Below, in pieces: positions 11,101-24,271 of a DNA stretch of 64,000 nucleotides. The position numbers were made by a program, and so were the translations under genes. How positions within the stretch are numbered: position 1 is the stretch's first letter; each line of letters starts with the position of its first letter. The stretch is from Steromphala cineraria (Eukaryota; Mollusca; Gastropoda; Trochida; Trochidae), in contig OU744726.1 of the NCBI GenBank assembly GCA_916613615.1, positions 55,010,987-55,074,986 on the forward strand, written 5' to 3'. The notes under the pieces were generated by a model, which ran no database searches, was not told the DNA's origin, and was given only the letters and a program-made list of their open reading frames with translations.

Positions 11101-11916
11101 CTTTCATCAAATGTACACATCAGGGTGCTCTATCGTTTGAAATAAACAAATTTTCACTCCGAGTTTTAGTTTGGGATACAGATTCGAACGTATAGACGTG
11201 TATGTGGTCAACTTAGATCAAATTCTCGGAAAATGGCTAATTCAAGAAAGAACATTTTCTTGTAACGAGCGTGATAAGTTTCTTAAACATGCATATTTCC
11301 AAACCAAACTTTCATCAAATGTACACATCAGGGTGCTCTATCGTTTGGAATAAACAAATTTTCACTCCGAGTTTTAGTTTGGGATACAGATTCGAACGTA
11401 TAGACGTGTATGTGGTCAACTTGGAGCAATATCTCGGAAAATGACTAAGTCAAGAAAAAACATTTTCTTGTAACGAGCGTGATAAGTTTCTTTATGCATA
11501 TTTCCAAACTAAACTTTCATCAAATGTACACATCAGGGTGCTCTATCGTTTGGAATAAACAAATTTTCACTCCGAGTTTTAGTTTGGGATACAGATCGAA
11601 CGTTTAGGCGTGTATGTGGTCAACTTTGAGCAAATTCTCGGAAAATGACTAAGTCAAGAAAAAACATTTTCTTGTAACGAGCATGATAAGTTTCTTTATG
11701 CATATTTCCAAACTAAACTTTCATCAAATGTACACATCAGGGTGCTCTATCGTTTGGAATAAACAAATTTTCACTCCGAGTTTTAGTTTGGGATACAGAT
11801 TCGAACGTATAGACGTGTATGTGGTCAACTTGGAGCAATATCTCGGTAAATGACTAAGTCAAGAAAGAACATTTTCTTGTAACGAGCGTGATAAGTTTCT
11901 TAAATATGCATATTTC
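8161..11916 (+). repeat. Satellite array, first higher-order copy (3,726-bp offset)
   Basis: A mixture of A, C and D monomers. The marker 'taaaccacac' is at 8191 and again at 11917, an offset of 3,726 bp, and the order of the units after it is largely the same in both places. Single D units are interspersed near 9412-9830. No gene is seen. Confidence 0.85.
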
Positions 11917-14900
11917 TAAACCACACTTTCATCAAATGTACACATCAGGGTGCTCTATCGTATGGCACTAACAAATTTTCACTCCGAAATTTAGTTTTGG
12001 CTGCAGATACAAACGTATGGACGTGTAGTTGGTCAACTTGGATCAAATTCTCGGAAAATGGCTAATTCAAGAAAGAAAATTTTCTTGTAACGAGCGTGAT
12101 AAGTTTCTAAAATATGCATATTTCTGAACCAAACTTTTATCAAATGTACACATCAGGGTGCTCTATCGTTTGGAATAAACAAATTTTCACTCCGAGTTTT
12201 AGTTTGGGATACAGATTCGAATGTTTAGGCGTGTATGTGGTCAACTTAGATCAAATTCTCGGAAAATGGCTAATTCAAGAAAGAACATTTTCTTGTAACG
12301 AGCGTGATAAGTTTCTAAAATATGCATATTTCCAAACCAAACTTTCATCAAATGTACACATCAGGGTGCTCTATCGTTTGGAATAAACAAATTTTCACTC
12401 CGAGTTTTAGTTTGGGATACAGATTCGAACGTATAGACGTGTATGTGGTCAACTTGGAGCAAATTCTCGGAAAATGACTAAGTCAAGAAAAAACATTTTC
12501 TTGTAACGAGCTTGATAAGTTTCTTAAATATTCATATTTCTACACCAAACTTTCATCAACTGTACACATCAGGGTGCTCTATCGTTTGGAATAAACAAAT
12601 TTTCACTCCGAGTTTTAGTTTGGGATACAGATTCGAACGTATAGACGTGTATGTGGTCAACTTGGAGCAAATTCTCGGAAAATGACTTAGTCAAGAAAAA
12701 ACATTTTCTTGTAACGAGCGTGATAAGTTTCTAAAATATGCATATTTCCAAACCAAACTTTCATCAAATGTACACATCAGGGTGCTCTATCGTTTGGAAT
12801 AAACACATTTTCACTCCGAGTTTTAGTTTGGGATACAGATTCGAACGTATAGACGTGTATGTGGTCAACTTGGAGCAATATCTCGGAAAATGACTTAGTC
12901 AAGAAAAAACATTTTCTTGTAACGAGCGTGATAAGTTTCTTTATGCATATTTCCAAACTAAACTTTCATCAAATGTACACATCAGGGTGCTCTATCGTTT
13001 GGAATAAATAAATTATCACTCCGAGTTTTAGTTTGGGATACAGATCGAACGTATAGACGTGTATGTGGTCAACTTTGAGCAAATTCTCGGAAAATGACTA
13101 AGTCAAGAAAAAACATTTTCTTGTAACGAGCAAGATAAGTTTCTTTATGCATATTTCCAAACTAAACTTTCATCAAATGTACACATCAGGGTGCTCTATC
13201 GTTTGGAATAAATAAATTTTCACTCCGAGTTTTAGTTTGGGATACAGATCGAACGTATAGACGTGTATGTGGTCAACTTGGAGCAAATTCTCGGAAAATG
13301 ACTAAGTCAAGAAAAAACATTTTCTTGTAACGAGCAAGATAAGTTTCTTTATGCATATTTCTAAATTAAACTTTCATCAAATGTACACATCAGGGTGCTC
13401 TATCGTTTGGAATAAACAAATTTTCACTCCGAGTTTTAGTTTGGGATACAGATCGAACGTATAGACGTGTATGTGGTCAACTTGGAGCAAATTCTCGGAA
13501 AATGACTAAGTCAAGAAAAAACATTTTCTTGTAACGAGCTTGATAAGTTTCTTAAATATACATATTTCTACACCAAACTTTCATCAACTGTACACATCAG
13601 GGTGCTCTATCGTTTGGAATAAACAAATTTTCACTCCGAGTTTTAGTTTGGGATACAGATTCGAACGTATAGACGTGTATGTGGTCAACTTGGAGCAAAT
13701 TCTCGGAAAATGACTAAGTCAAGAAAGAAACTTTTCTTGTAACGAGCGTGATAAGTTTCTTAAATATGCATATTTCCAAACCAAACTTTCAACAAATGTA
13801 CACATCAGGGTACTCTATCGTTTCGAAAAAACAAATTTTCACTCCGAGTTTTAGTTTGGGATACAGATTCGAACGTATAGACGTGTATGTGGTCAACTTG
13901 GAGCAAATTCTCGGAAAATGACTAAGTCAAGAAAGAACATTTTCTTGTAACGAGCGTGATAAGTTTCATAAATATGCATATTTCTAAACCAAACTTTCAT
14001 CAAATGTACACATCAACGTGCTATATCGTATGGCACAAACAAATTTTCACTCCGAGATTTAGTTTTGGCTGAAGATACAAACGTATGGACGTGTAGTTGG
14101 TCAACTTGGATCAAATTCTCGGAAAATGGCTAATTCAAGAAAGAAAATTTTCTTGTAACGAGCTTGATAAGTTTCTTAAATATGCATATTTCCAAACCAA
14201 ACTTTCATCAAATGTACACATCAGGGTGCTCTATCGTTTGAAATAAATAAATTTTCACTCCGAGTTTTAGTTTGGGATACAGATTCGAACGTTTAGGCGT
14301 GTATGTGGTCAACTTTGAGCAAATTCTCGGAAAATGACTAAATCAAGAAAAAACATTTTCTTGTAACGAGCGTGATAAGTTTCTAAAATATGCATATTTC
14401 CAAACCAAACTTTCATCAAATGTACACATCAGGGTGCTCTATCGTTTGGAATAAACAAATTTTCACTCCGAGTTTTAGTTTGGGATACAGATTCGAACGT
14501 ATAGACGTGTATGTGGTCAACTTGGAGCAAATTCTCGGAAAATGACTAAGTCAAGAAAGAAAATTTTCTTGTAACGAGCGTGATAAGTTTCTTAAATATG
14601 CATATTTCCAAACCAAACTTTCATCAAATGTACACATCAGGGTGCTCTATCGTTTGGAATAAACAAATTTTCACTCCGAGTTTTAGTTTGGGATACAGAT
14701 TCGAACGTTTAGGCGTGTATGTGGTCAACTTTGAGCAAATTCTCGGAAAATGACTAAGTCAAGAAAAAACATTTTCTTGTAACGAGCGTGATAAGTTTCT
14801 TAAATATGCATATTTCCAAACCAAACTTTCATCAAATGTACACATCAGGGTACTCTATCGTTTGGAATAAATAAATTTTCACTCCGAGTTTTAGTTTGGG

Positions 14901-16264
14901 ATACAGATTCGAACGTATAGACGTGTATGTGGTCAACTTGGAGCAAATTCCCGGAAAATGACTAAGTCAAGAAAGAACATTTTCTTGTAACGAGCGTGAT
15001 AAGTTTCATAAATATGCATATTTCTAAACCAAACTTTCATCAAATGTACACATCAACGTGCTATATCGTATGGCACAAACAAATTTTCACTCCGAGATTT
15101 AGTTTTGGCTGAAGATACAAACGTATGGACGTGTAGTTGGTCAACTTGGATCAAATTCTCGGAAAATGGCTAATTCAAGAAAGAAAATTTTCTTGTAACG
15201 AGCTTGATAAGTTTCTTAAATATGCATATTTCCAAACCAAACTTTCATCAAATGTACACATCAGGGTGCTCTATCGTTTGAAATAAATAAATTTTCACTC
15301 CGAGTTTTAGTTTGGGATACAGATTCGAACGTTTAGGCGTGTATGTGGTCAACTTTGAGCAAATTCTCGGAAAATGACTAAATCAAGAAAAAACATTTTC
15401 TTGTAACGAGCGTGATAAGTTTCTAAAATATGCATATTTCCAAACCAAACTTTCATCAAATGTACACATCAGGGTGCTCTATCGTTTGGAATAAACAAAT
15501 TTTCACTCCGAGTTTTAGTTTGGGATACAGATTCGAACGTATAGACGTGTATGTGGTCAACTTTGAGCAAATTCTCGGAAAATGACTAAGTCAAGAAAAA
15601 ACATTTTCTTGTAACGAGCAAGATAAGTTTCTTTATGCATATTTCCAAATTAAACTTTCATCAAATGTACACATCAGGGTGCTCTATCGTTTGGAATAAA
15701 CAAATTTTCACTCCGAGTTTTAGTTTGGGATACAGATCGAACGTATAGACGTGTATGTGGTCAACTTGGAGCAAATTCTCGGAAAATGACTAAGTCAAGA
15801 AAAAACATTTTCTTGTAACGAGCTTGATAAGTTTCTTAAATATACATATTTCTACACCAAACTTTCATCAACTGTACACATCAGGGTGCTCTATCGTTTG
15901 GAATAAACAAATTTTCACTCCGAGTTTTAGTTTGGGATACAGATCGAACGTTTAGGCGTGTATGTGGTCAACTTTGAGCAAATTCTCGGAAAATGACTAA
16001 GTCAAGAAAAAACATTTTCTTGTAACGAGCATGATAAGTTTCTTTATGCATATTTCCAAACTAAACTTTCATCAAATGTACACATCAGGGTGCTCTATCG
16101 TTTGGAATAAACAAATTTTCACTCCGAGTTTTAGTTTGGGATACAGATTCGAACGTATAGACGTGTATGTGGTCAACTTGGAGCAATATCTCGGTAAATG
16201 ACTAAGTCAAGAAAGAACATTTTCTTGTAACGAGCGTGATAAGTTTCTTAAATATGCATATTTC
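11917..16264 (+). repeat. Higher-order repeat, 4,348-bp copy 1
   Basis: The marker 'taaaccacac' recurs at 16265, and 'ttaaatatacat' recurs at 13552 and 17900. Both give a 4,348-bp offset, about 21 monomers. Unit order and indels match between the copies, including the D cluster at about 12930-13550. Confidence 0.88.
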
Positions 16265-19200
16265 TAAACCACACTTTCATCAAATGTACACATCAGGGTG
16301 CTCTATCGTATGGCACTAACAAATTTTCACTCCGAGATTTAGTTTTGGCTGCAGATACAAACGTATGGACGTGTAGTTGGTCAACTTGGATCAAATTCTC
16401 GGAAAATGGCTAATTCAAGAAAGAAAATTTTCTTGTAACGAGCGTGATAAGTTTCTTAAATATGCATATTTCTGAACCAAACTTTTATCAAATGTACACA
16501 TCAGGGTGCTCTATCGTTTGGAATAAACAAATTTTCACTCCGAGTTTTAGTTTGGGATACAGATTCGAATGTTTAGGCGTGTATGTGGTCAACTTAGATC
16601 AAATTCTCGGAAAATGGCTAATTCAAGAAAGAACATTTTCTTGTAACGAGCGTGATAAGTTTCTAAAATATGCATATTTCCAAACCAAACTTTCATCAAC
16701 TGTACACATCAGGGTGCTCTATCGTTTGGAATAAACACATTTTCACTCCGAGTTTTAGTTTGGGATACAGATTCGAACGTATAGACGTGTATGTGGTCAA
16801 CTTGGAGCAAATTCTCGGAAAATGACTAAGTCAAGAAAAAACATTTTCTTGTAACGAGCTTGATAAGTTTCTTAAATATTCATATTTCTACACCAAACTT
16901 TCATCAACTGTACACATCAGGGTGCTCTATCGTTTGGAATAAACAAATTTTCACTCCGAGTTTTAGTTTGGGATACAGATTCGAACGTATAGACGTGTAT
17001 GTGGTCAACTTGGAGCAAATTCTCGGAAAATGACTAAATCAAGAAAAAACATTTTCTTGTAACGAGCGTGATAAGTTTCTAAAATATGCATATTTCCAAA
17101 CCAAACTTTCATCAAATGTACACATCAGGGTGCTCTATCGTTTGGAATAAACACATTTTCACTCCGAGTTTTAGTTTGGGATACAGATTCGAACGTATAG
17201 ACGTGTATGTGGTCAACTTGGAGCAATATCTCGGAAAATGACTAAGTCAAGAAAAAACATTTTCTTGTAACGAGCGTGATAAGTTTCTTTATGCATATTT
17301 CCAAACTAAACTTTCATCAAATGTACACATCAGGGTGCTCTATCGTTTGGAATAAATAAATTATCACTCCGAGTTTTAGTTTGGGATACAGATCGAACGT
17401 ATAGACGTGTATGTGGTCAACTTTGAGCAAATTCTCGGAAAATGACTAAGTCAAGAAAAAACATTTTCTTGTAACGAGCAAGATAAGTTTCTTTATGCAT
17501 ATTTCCAAACTAAACTTTCATCAAATGTACACATCAGGGTGCTCTATCGTTTGGAATAAATAAATTTTCACTCCGAGTTTTAGTTTGGGATACAGATCGA
17601 ACGTATAGACGTGTATGTGGTCAACTTGGAGCAAATTCTCGGAAAATGACTAAGTCAAGAAAAAACATTTTCTTGTAACGAGCAAGATAAGTTTCTTTAT
17701 GCATATTTCTAAATTAAACTTTCATCAAATGTACACATCAGGGTGCTCTATCGTTTGGAATAAACAAATTTTCACTCCGAGTTTTAGTTTGGGATACAGA
17801 TCGAACGTATAGACGTGTATGTGGTCAACTTGGAGCAAATTCTCGGAAAATGACTAAGTCAAGAAAAAACATTTTCTTGTAACGAGCTTGATAAGTTTCT
17901 TAAATATACATATTTCTACACCAAACTTTCATCAACTGTACACATCAGGGTGCTCTATCGTTTGGAATAAACAAATTTTCACTCCGAGTTTTAGTTTGGG
18001 ATACAGATTCGAACGTATAGACGTGTATGTGGTCAACTTGGAGCAAATTCTCGGAAAATGACTAAGTCAAGAAAAAACATTTTCTTGTAACGAGCGTGAT
18101 AAGTTTCTTAAATATGCATATTTCCAAACCAAACTTTCAACAAATGTACACATCAGGGTACTCTATCGTTTCGAAAAAACAAATTTTCACTCCGAGTTTT
18201 AGTTTGGGATACAGATTCGAACGTATAGACGTGTATGTGGTCAACTTGGAGCAAATTCCCGGAAAATGACTAAGTCAAGAAAGAACATTTTCTTGTAACG
18301 AGCGTGATAAGTTTCATAAATATGCATATTTCTAAACCAAACTTTCATCAAATGTACACATCAACGTGCTATATCGTATGGCACAAACAAATTTTCACTC
18401 CGAGATTTAGTTTTGGCTGAAGATACAAACGTATGGACGTGTAGTTGGTCAACTTGGATCAAATTCTCGGAAAATGGCTAATTCAAGAAAGAAAATTTTC
18501 TTGTAACGAGCTTGATAAGTTTCTTAAATATGCATATTTCCAAACCAAACTTTCATCAAATGTACACATCAGGGTGCTCTATCGTTTGAAATAAATAAAT
18601 TTTCACTCCGAGTTTTAGTTTGGGATACAGATTCGAACGTTTAGGCGTGTATGTGGTCAACTTTGAGCAAATTCTCGGAAAATGACTAAATCAAGAAAAA
18701 ACATTTTCTTGTAACGAGCGTGATAAGTTTCTAAAATATGCATATTTCCAAACCAAACTTTCATCAAATGTACACATCAGGGTGCTCTATCGTTTGGAAT
18801 AAACACATTTTCACTCCGAGTTTTAGTTTGGGATACAGATTCGAACGTATAGACGTGTATGTGGTCAACTTGGAGCAAATTCTCGGAAAATGACTAAGTC
18901 AAGAAAGAAAATTTTCTTGTAACGAGCTTGATAAGTTTCTTAAATATGCATATTTCCAAACCAAACTTTCATCAAATGTACACATCAGGGTGCTCTATCG
19001 TTTGAAATAAACAAATTTTCACTCCGAGTTTTAGTTTGGGATACAGATTCGAACGTTTAGGCGTGTATGTGGTCAACTTTGAGCAAATTCTCGGAAAATG
19101 ACTAAGTCAAGAAAAAACATTTTCTTGTAACGAGCGTGATAAGTTTCTTAAATATGCATATTTCCAAACCAAACTTTCATCAAATGTACACATCAGGGTA

Positions 19201-20612
19201 CTCTATCGTTTGGAATAAATAAATTTTCACTCCGAGTTTTAGTTTGGGATACAGATTCGAACGTATAGACGTGTATGTGGTCAACTTGGAGCAAATTCCC
19301 GGAAAATGACTAAGTCAAGAAAGAACATTTTCTTGTAACGAGCGTGATAAGTTTCATAAATATGCATATTTCTAAACCAAACTTTCATCAAATGTACACA
19401 TCAACGTGCTATATCGTATGGCACAAACAAATTTTCACTCCGAGATTTAGTTTTGGCTGAAGATACAAACGTATGGACGTGTAGTTGGTCAACTTGGATC
19501 AAATTCTCGGAAAATGGCTAATTCAAGAAAGAAAATTTTCTTGTAACGAGCTTGATAAGTTTCTTAAATATGCATATTTCCAAACCAAACTTTCATCAAA
19601 TGTACACATCAGGGTGCTCTATCGTTTGAAATAAATAAATTTTCACTCCGAGTTTTAGTTTGGGATACAGATTCGAACGTTTAGGCGTGTATGTGGTCAA
19701 CTTTGAGCAAATTCTCGGAAAATGACTAAATCAAGAAAAAACATTTTCTTGTAACGAGCGTGATAAGTTTCTAAAATATGCATATTTCCAAACCAAACTT
19801 TCATCAAATGTACACATCAGGGTGCTCTATCGTTTGGAATAAACACATTTTCACTCCGAGTTTTAGTTTGGGATACAGATTCGAACGTATAGACGTGTAT
19901 GTGGTCAACTTTGAGCAAATTCTCGGAAAATGACTAAGTCAAGAAAAAACATTTTCTTGTAACGAGCAAGATAAGTTTCTTTATGCATATTTCCAAATTA
20001 AACTTTCATCAAATGTACACATCAGGGTGCTCTATCGTTTGGAATAAACAAATTTTCACTCCGAGTTTTAGTTTGGGATACAGATCGAACGTATAGACGT
20101 GTATGTGGTCAACTTGGAGCAAATTCTCGGAAAATGACTAAGTCAAGAAAAAACATTTTCTTGTAACGAGCTTGATAAGTTTCTTAAATATACATATTTC
20201 TACACCAAACTTTCATCAACTGTACACATCAGGGTGCTCTATCGTTTGGAATAAACAAATTTTCACTCCGAGTTTTAGTTTGGGATACAGATTCGAACGT
20301 ATAGACGTGTATGTGGTCAACTTGGAGCAAATTCTCGGAAAATGACTAAGTCAAGAAAAAACATTTTCTTGTAACGAGCGTGATAAGTTTCTTAAATATG
20401 CATATTTCCAAACCAAACTTTCAACAAATGTACACATCAGGGTACTCTATCGTTTCGAAAAAACAAATTTTCACTCCGAGTTTTAGTTTGGGATACAGAT
20501 TCGAACGTATAGACGTGTATGTGGTCAACTTGGAGCAAATTCCCGGAAAATGACTAAGTCAAGAAAGAACATTTTCTTGTAACGAGCGTGATAAGTTTCA
20601 TAAATATGCATA
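16265..20612 (+). repeat. Higher-order repeat, 4,348-bp copy 2
   Basis: The second tandem copy of the preceding block. It contains a nested unit: 'ttaaatatacat' at 17900 and 20184 is 2,284 bp apart (eleven monomers with one of them D-type, 11 x 208 minus 4). The same 2,284-bp spacing occurs in copy 1 (13552 to 15836). Confidence 0.88.
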
Positions 20613-22055
20613 TTTCTAAACCAAACTTTCATCAAATGTACACATCAACGTGCTATATCGTATGGCACAAACAAATTTTCACTCCGAGATTTAGTTTTGG
20701 CTGAAGATACAAACGTATGGACGTGTAGTTGGTCAACTTGGATCAAATTCTCGGAAAATGGCTAATTCAAGAAAGAAAATTTTCTTGTAACGAGCTTGAT
20801 AAGTTTCTTAAATATGCATATTTCCAAACCAAACTTTCATCAAATGTACACATCAGGGTGCTCTATCGTTTGAAATAAATAAATTTTCACTCCGAGTTTT
20901 AGTTTGGGATACAGATTCGAACGTTTAGGCGTGTATGTGGTCAACTTTGAGCAAATTCTCGGAAAATGACTAAATCAAGAAAAAACATTTTCTTGTAACG
21001 AGCGTGATAAGTTTCTAAAATATGCATATTTCCAAACCAAACTTTCATCAAATGTACACATCAGGGTGCTCTATCGTTTGGAATAAACACATTTTCACTC
21101 CGAGTTTTAGTTTGGGATACAGATTCGAACGTATAGACGTGTATGTGGTCAACTTGGAGCAAATTCTCGGAAAATGACTAAGTCAAGAAAGAAAATTTTC
21201 TTGTAACGAGCTTGATAAGTTTCTTAAATATGCATATTTCCAAACCAAACTTTCATCAAATGTACACATCAGGGTGCTCTATCGTTTGGAATAAACAAAT
21301 TTTCACTCCGAGTTTTAGTTTGGGATACAGATTCGAACGTTTAGGCGTGTATGTGGTCAACTTTGAGCAAATTCTCGGAAAATGACTAAGTCAAGAAAAA
21401 ACATTTTCTTGTAACGAGCGTGATAAGTTTCTTAAATATGCATATTTCCAAACCAAACTTTCATCAAATGTACACATCAGGGTACTCTATCGTTTGGAAT
21501 AAATAAATTTTCACTCCGAGTTTTAGTTTGGGATACAGATTCGAACGTATAGACGTGTATGTGGTCAACTTGGAGCAAATTCCCGGAAAATGACTAAGTC
21601 AAGAAAGAACATTTTCTTGTAACGAGCGTGATAAGTTTCATAAATATGCATATTTCTAAACCAAACTTTCATCAAATGTACACATCAACGTGCTATATCG
21701 TATGGCACAAACAAATTTTCACTCCGAGATTTAGTTTTGGCTGCAGATACAAACGTATGGACGTGTAGTTGGTCAACTTGGATCAAATTCTCGGAAAATG
21801 GCTAGTTCAAGAAAGAAAATTTTCTTGTAACGAGCTTGATAAGTTTCTTAAATATGCATATTTCCAAACCAAACTTTCATCAAATGTACACATCAGGGTG
21901 CTCTATCGTTTGAAATAAATAAATTTTCACTCCGAGTTTTAGTTTGGGATACAGATTCGAACGTTTAGGCGTGTATGTGGTCAACTTTGAGCAAATTCTC
22001 GGAAAATGACTAAATCAAGAAAAAACATTTTCTTGTAACGAGCGTGATAAGTTTC
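20613..22055 (+). repeat. Satellite array up to TTAA element 3
   Basis: Continues the 2,284-bp nested unit that starts at 20184, ending where TTAA element 3 is inserted. The monomers are A-type with one C unit near 21660. No gene is seen. Confidence 0.9.
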
Positions 22056-22645
22056 TTAACCCTTACGATGCGGCTATATATTTTTGCTCTACAAGCCCAC
22101 GTGGCGGAATTGTTTTGTCCGGTGCCAGCCACCGTTATATCCTGATTAACCGCTTCTTTATTTTTGTGCGCGGATATACATATGATACATGGAAATAAAG
22201 ACAATTCTCTCTTCTATACGATGATGTAAAAATTATAAAATTATCTCTAATGGTTCGTGAGATATAAATGCCGCAAGGTGGGTACCCTCAATCATTTTGA
22301 GGTAAACAATTTTTTTGCGGCACTTGTCGCAACGCTTTGCCGCTTCTTTATTTTTGTGCGCGGATATACATATGATACATGGAAATGAAGACAATTCTCT
22401 CTTCTACACGATGATGTAAAAATTATAGAATTATCTCTATTGGTTTGTGAGATATGAATGCCGCAAGGTGGGTACCCTCAATCATTTTTGAGAAAAGGTT
22501 TGATATTTTATATCCGGGAGCAGCCAAGACTGCTTGCAGTCAATATATAGCCTTATCCTGAAAGTTACGGATTTCGCCAAGAGGGCTTACGTGCCATTTT
22601 ATATTTGGCCCGTAAATATCACGCGCCCCGCATCGTAAGGGTTAA
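22056..22645 (+). mobile_element. TTAA element copy 3 (piggyBac-like MITE)
   Basis: A 582-bp insertion (22060-22641) with TTAA at 22056-22059 and 22642-22645 and 14-bp terminal inverted repeats. It is in the same orientation as copies 2 and 4. The internal repeats start at 22150 and 22340 (190-bp step). By eye it is identical, or nearly so, to copy 4. No transposase-sized reading frame is present; the short frame that crosses its left edge reads into the satellite. Confidence 0.86.
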
Positions 22646-23681
22646 ATATGCATATTTCCAAACCAAACTTTCATCAAATGTACACATCAGGGTACTCTAT
22701 CGTTTGGAATAAATAAATTTTCACTCCGAGTTTTAGTTTGGGATACAGATTCGAACGTATAGACGTGTATGTGGTCAACTTGGAGCAAATTCTCGGAAAA
22801 TGACTAAGTCAAGAAAGAACATTTTCTTGTAACGAGCGTGATAAGTTTCATAAATATGCATATTTCTAAACCAAACTTTCATCAAATGTACACATCAGGG
22901 TGCTCTATCGTTTGGAATAAACAAATTTTCACTCCGAGTTTTAGTTTGGGCTACAGATTCGAACGTATAGACGTGTATGTGGTCAACTTGGAGCAAATTC
23001 TCGGAAAATGACTAAGTCAAGAAAAAACATTTTCTTGTAACGAGCGTGATAAGTTTCATAAATATGCATATTTCCAAACCAAACTTTCATCAAATGTACA
23101 CATCAGGGTGCTCTATCGTTTGGAATAAACAAATTTTCACTCCGAGTTTTAGTTTGGGATACAGATTCGAACGTATAGACGTGTATGTGGTCAACTTGGA
23201 GCAAATTCTCGGAAAATGAGTAAGTCAAGAAAAAACATTTTCTTGTAACGAGCGTGATAAGTTTCTTAAATATGCATATTTCCAAACCAAACTTTCATCA
23301 AATGTACACATCAGGGTGCTCTATCGTTTGAAATAAATAAATTTTCACTCAGAGTTTTAGTTTGGGATACAGATTCGAACGTTTAGGCGTGTATGTGGTC
23401 AACTTTGAGCAAATTCTCGGAAAATGACTAAATCAAGAAAAAACATTTTCTTGTAACGAGCGTGATAAGTTTCTTAAATATGCATATTTCCAAACCAAAC
23501 TTTCATCAAATGTACACATCAGGGTACCCTATCGTTTGGAATAAACAAATTTTCACTCCGAGTTTTAGTTTGGGATACAGATTCGAACGTATAGACGTGT
23601 ATGTGGTCAACTTGGAGCAAATTCCCGGAAAATGACTAAGTCAAGAAAAAACATTTTCTTGTAACGAGCGTGATAAGTTTC
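22646..23681 (+). repeat. Five satellite monomers between TTAA elements 3 and 4
   Basis: About five A monomers in the order 'gggtactc', 'gggctacag', 'gagtaagtc', 'cactcagag', 'gggtaccc'. This is the same variant series as around elements 1 and 2, shifted by one unit. It shows that the 3-5 kb and 22-24 kb regions are related by duplication. Confidence 0.9.
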
Positions 23682-24271
23682 TTAACCCTTACGATGCGGC
23701 TATATATTTTTGCTCTACAAGCCCACGTGGCGGAATTGTTTTGTCCGGTGCCAGCCACCGTTATATCCTGATTAACCGCTTCTTTATTTTTGTGCGCGGA
23801 TATACATATGATACATGGAAATAAAGACAATTCTCTCTTCTATACGATGATGTAAAAATTATAAAATTATCTCTAATGGTTCGTGAGATATAAATGCCGC
23901 AAGGTGGGTACCCTCAATCATTTTGAGGTAAACAATTTTTTTGCGGCACTTGTCGCAACGCTTTGCCGCTTCTTTATTTTTGTGCGCGGATATACATATG
24001 ATACATGGAAATGAAGACAATTCTCTCTTCTACACGATGATGTAAAAATTATAGAATTATCTCTATTGGTTTGTGAGATATGAATGCCGCAAGGTGGGTA
24101 CCCTCAATCATTTTTGAGAAAAGGTTTGATATTTTATATCCGGGAGCAGCCAAGACTGCTTGCAGTCAATATATAGCCTTATCCTGAAAGTTACGGATTT
24201 CGCCAAGAGGGCTTACGTGCCATTTTATATTTGGCCCGTAAATATCACGCGCCCCGCATCGTAAGGGTTAA
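23682..24271 (+). mobile_element. TTAA element copy 4 (piggyBac-like MITE)
   Basis: A 582-bp insertion (23686-24267) with TTAA at 23682-23685 and 24268-24271 and the same terminal inverted repeats. The internal repeats start at 23776 and 23966. It appears identical to copy 3, but its left neighbour monomer ('gggtaccc' type) differs from that of copy 3 ('gaaataaataa' type). Spread could have been by unequal exchange or by fresh insertion. It is non-coding. Confidence 0.86.
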
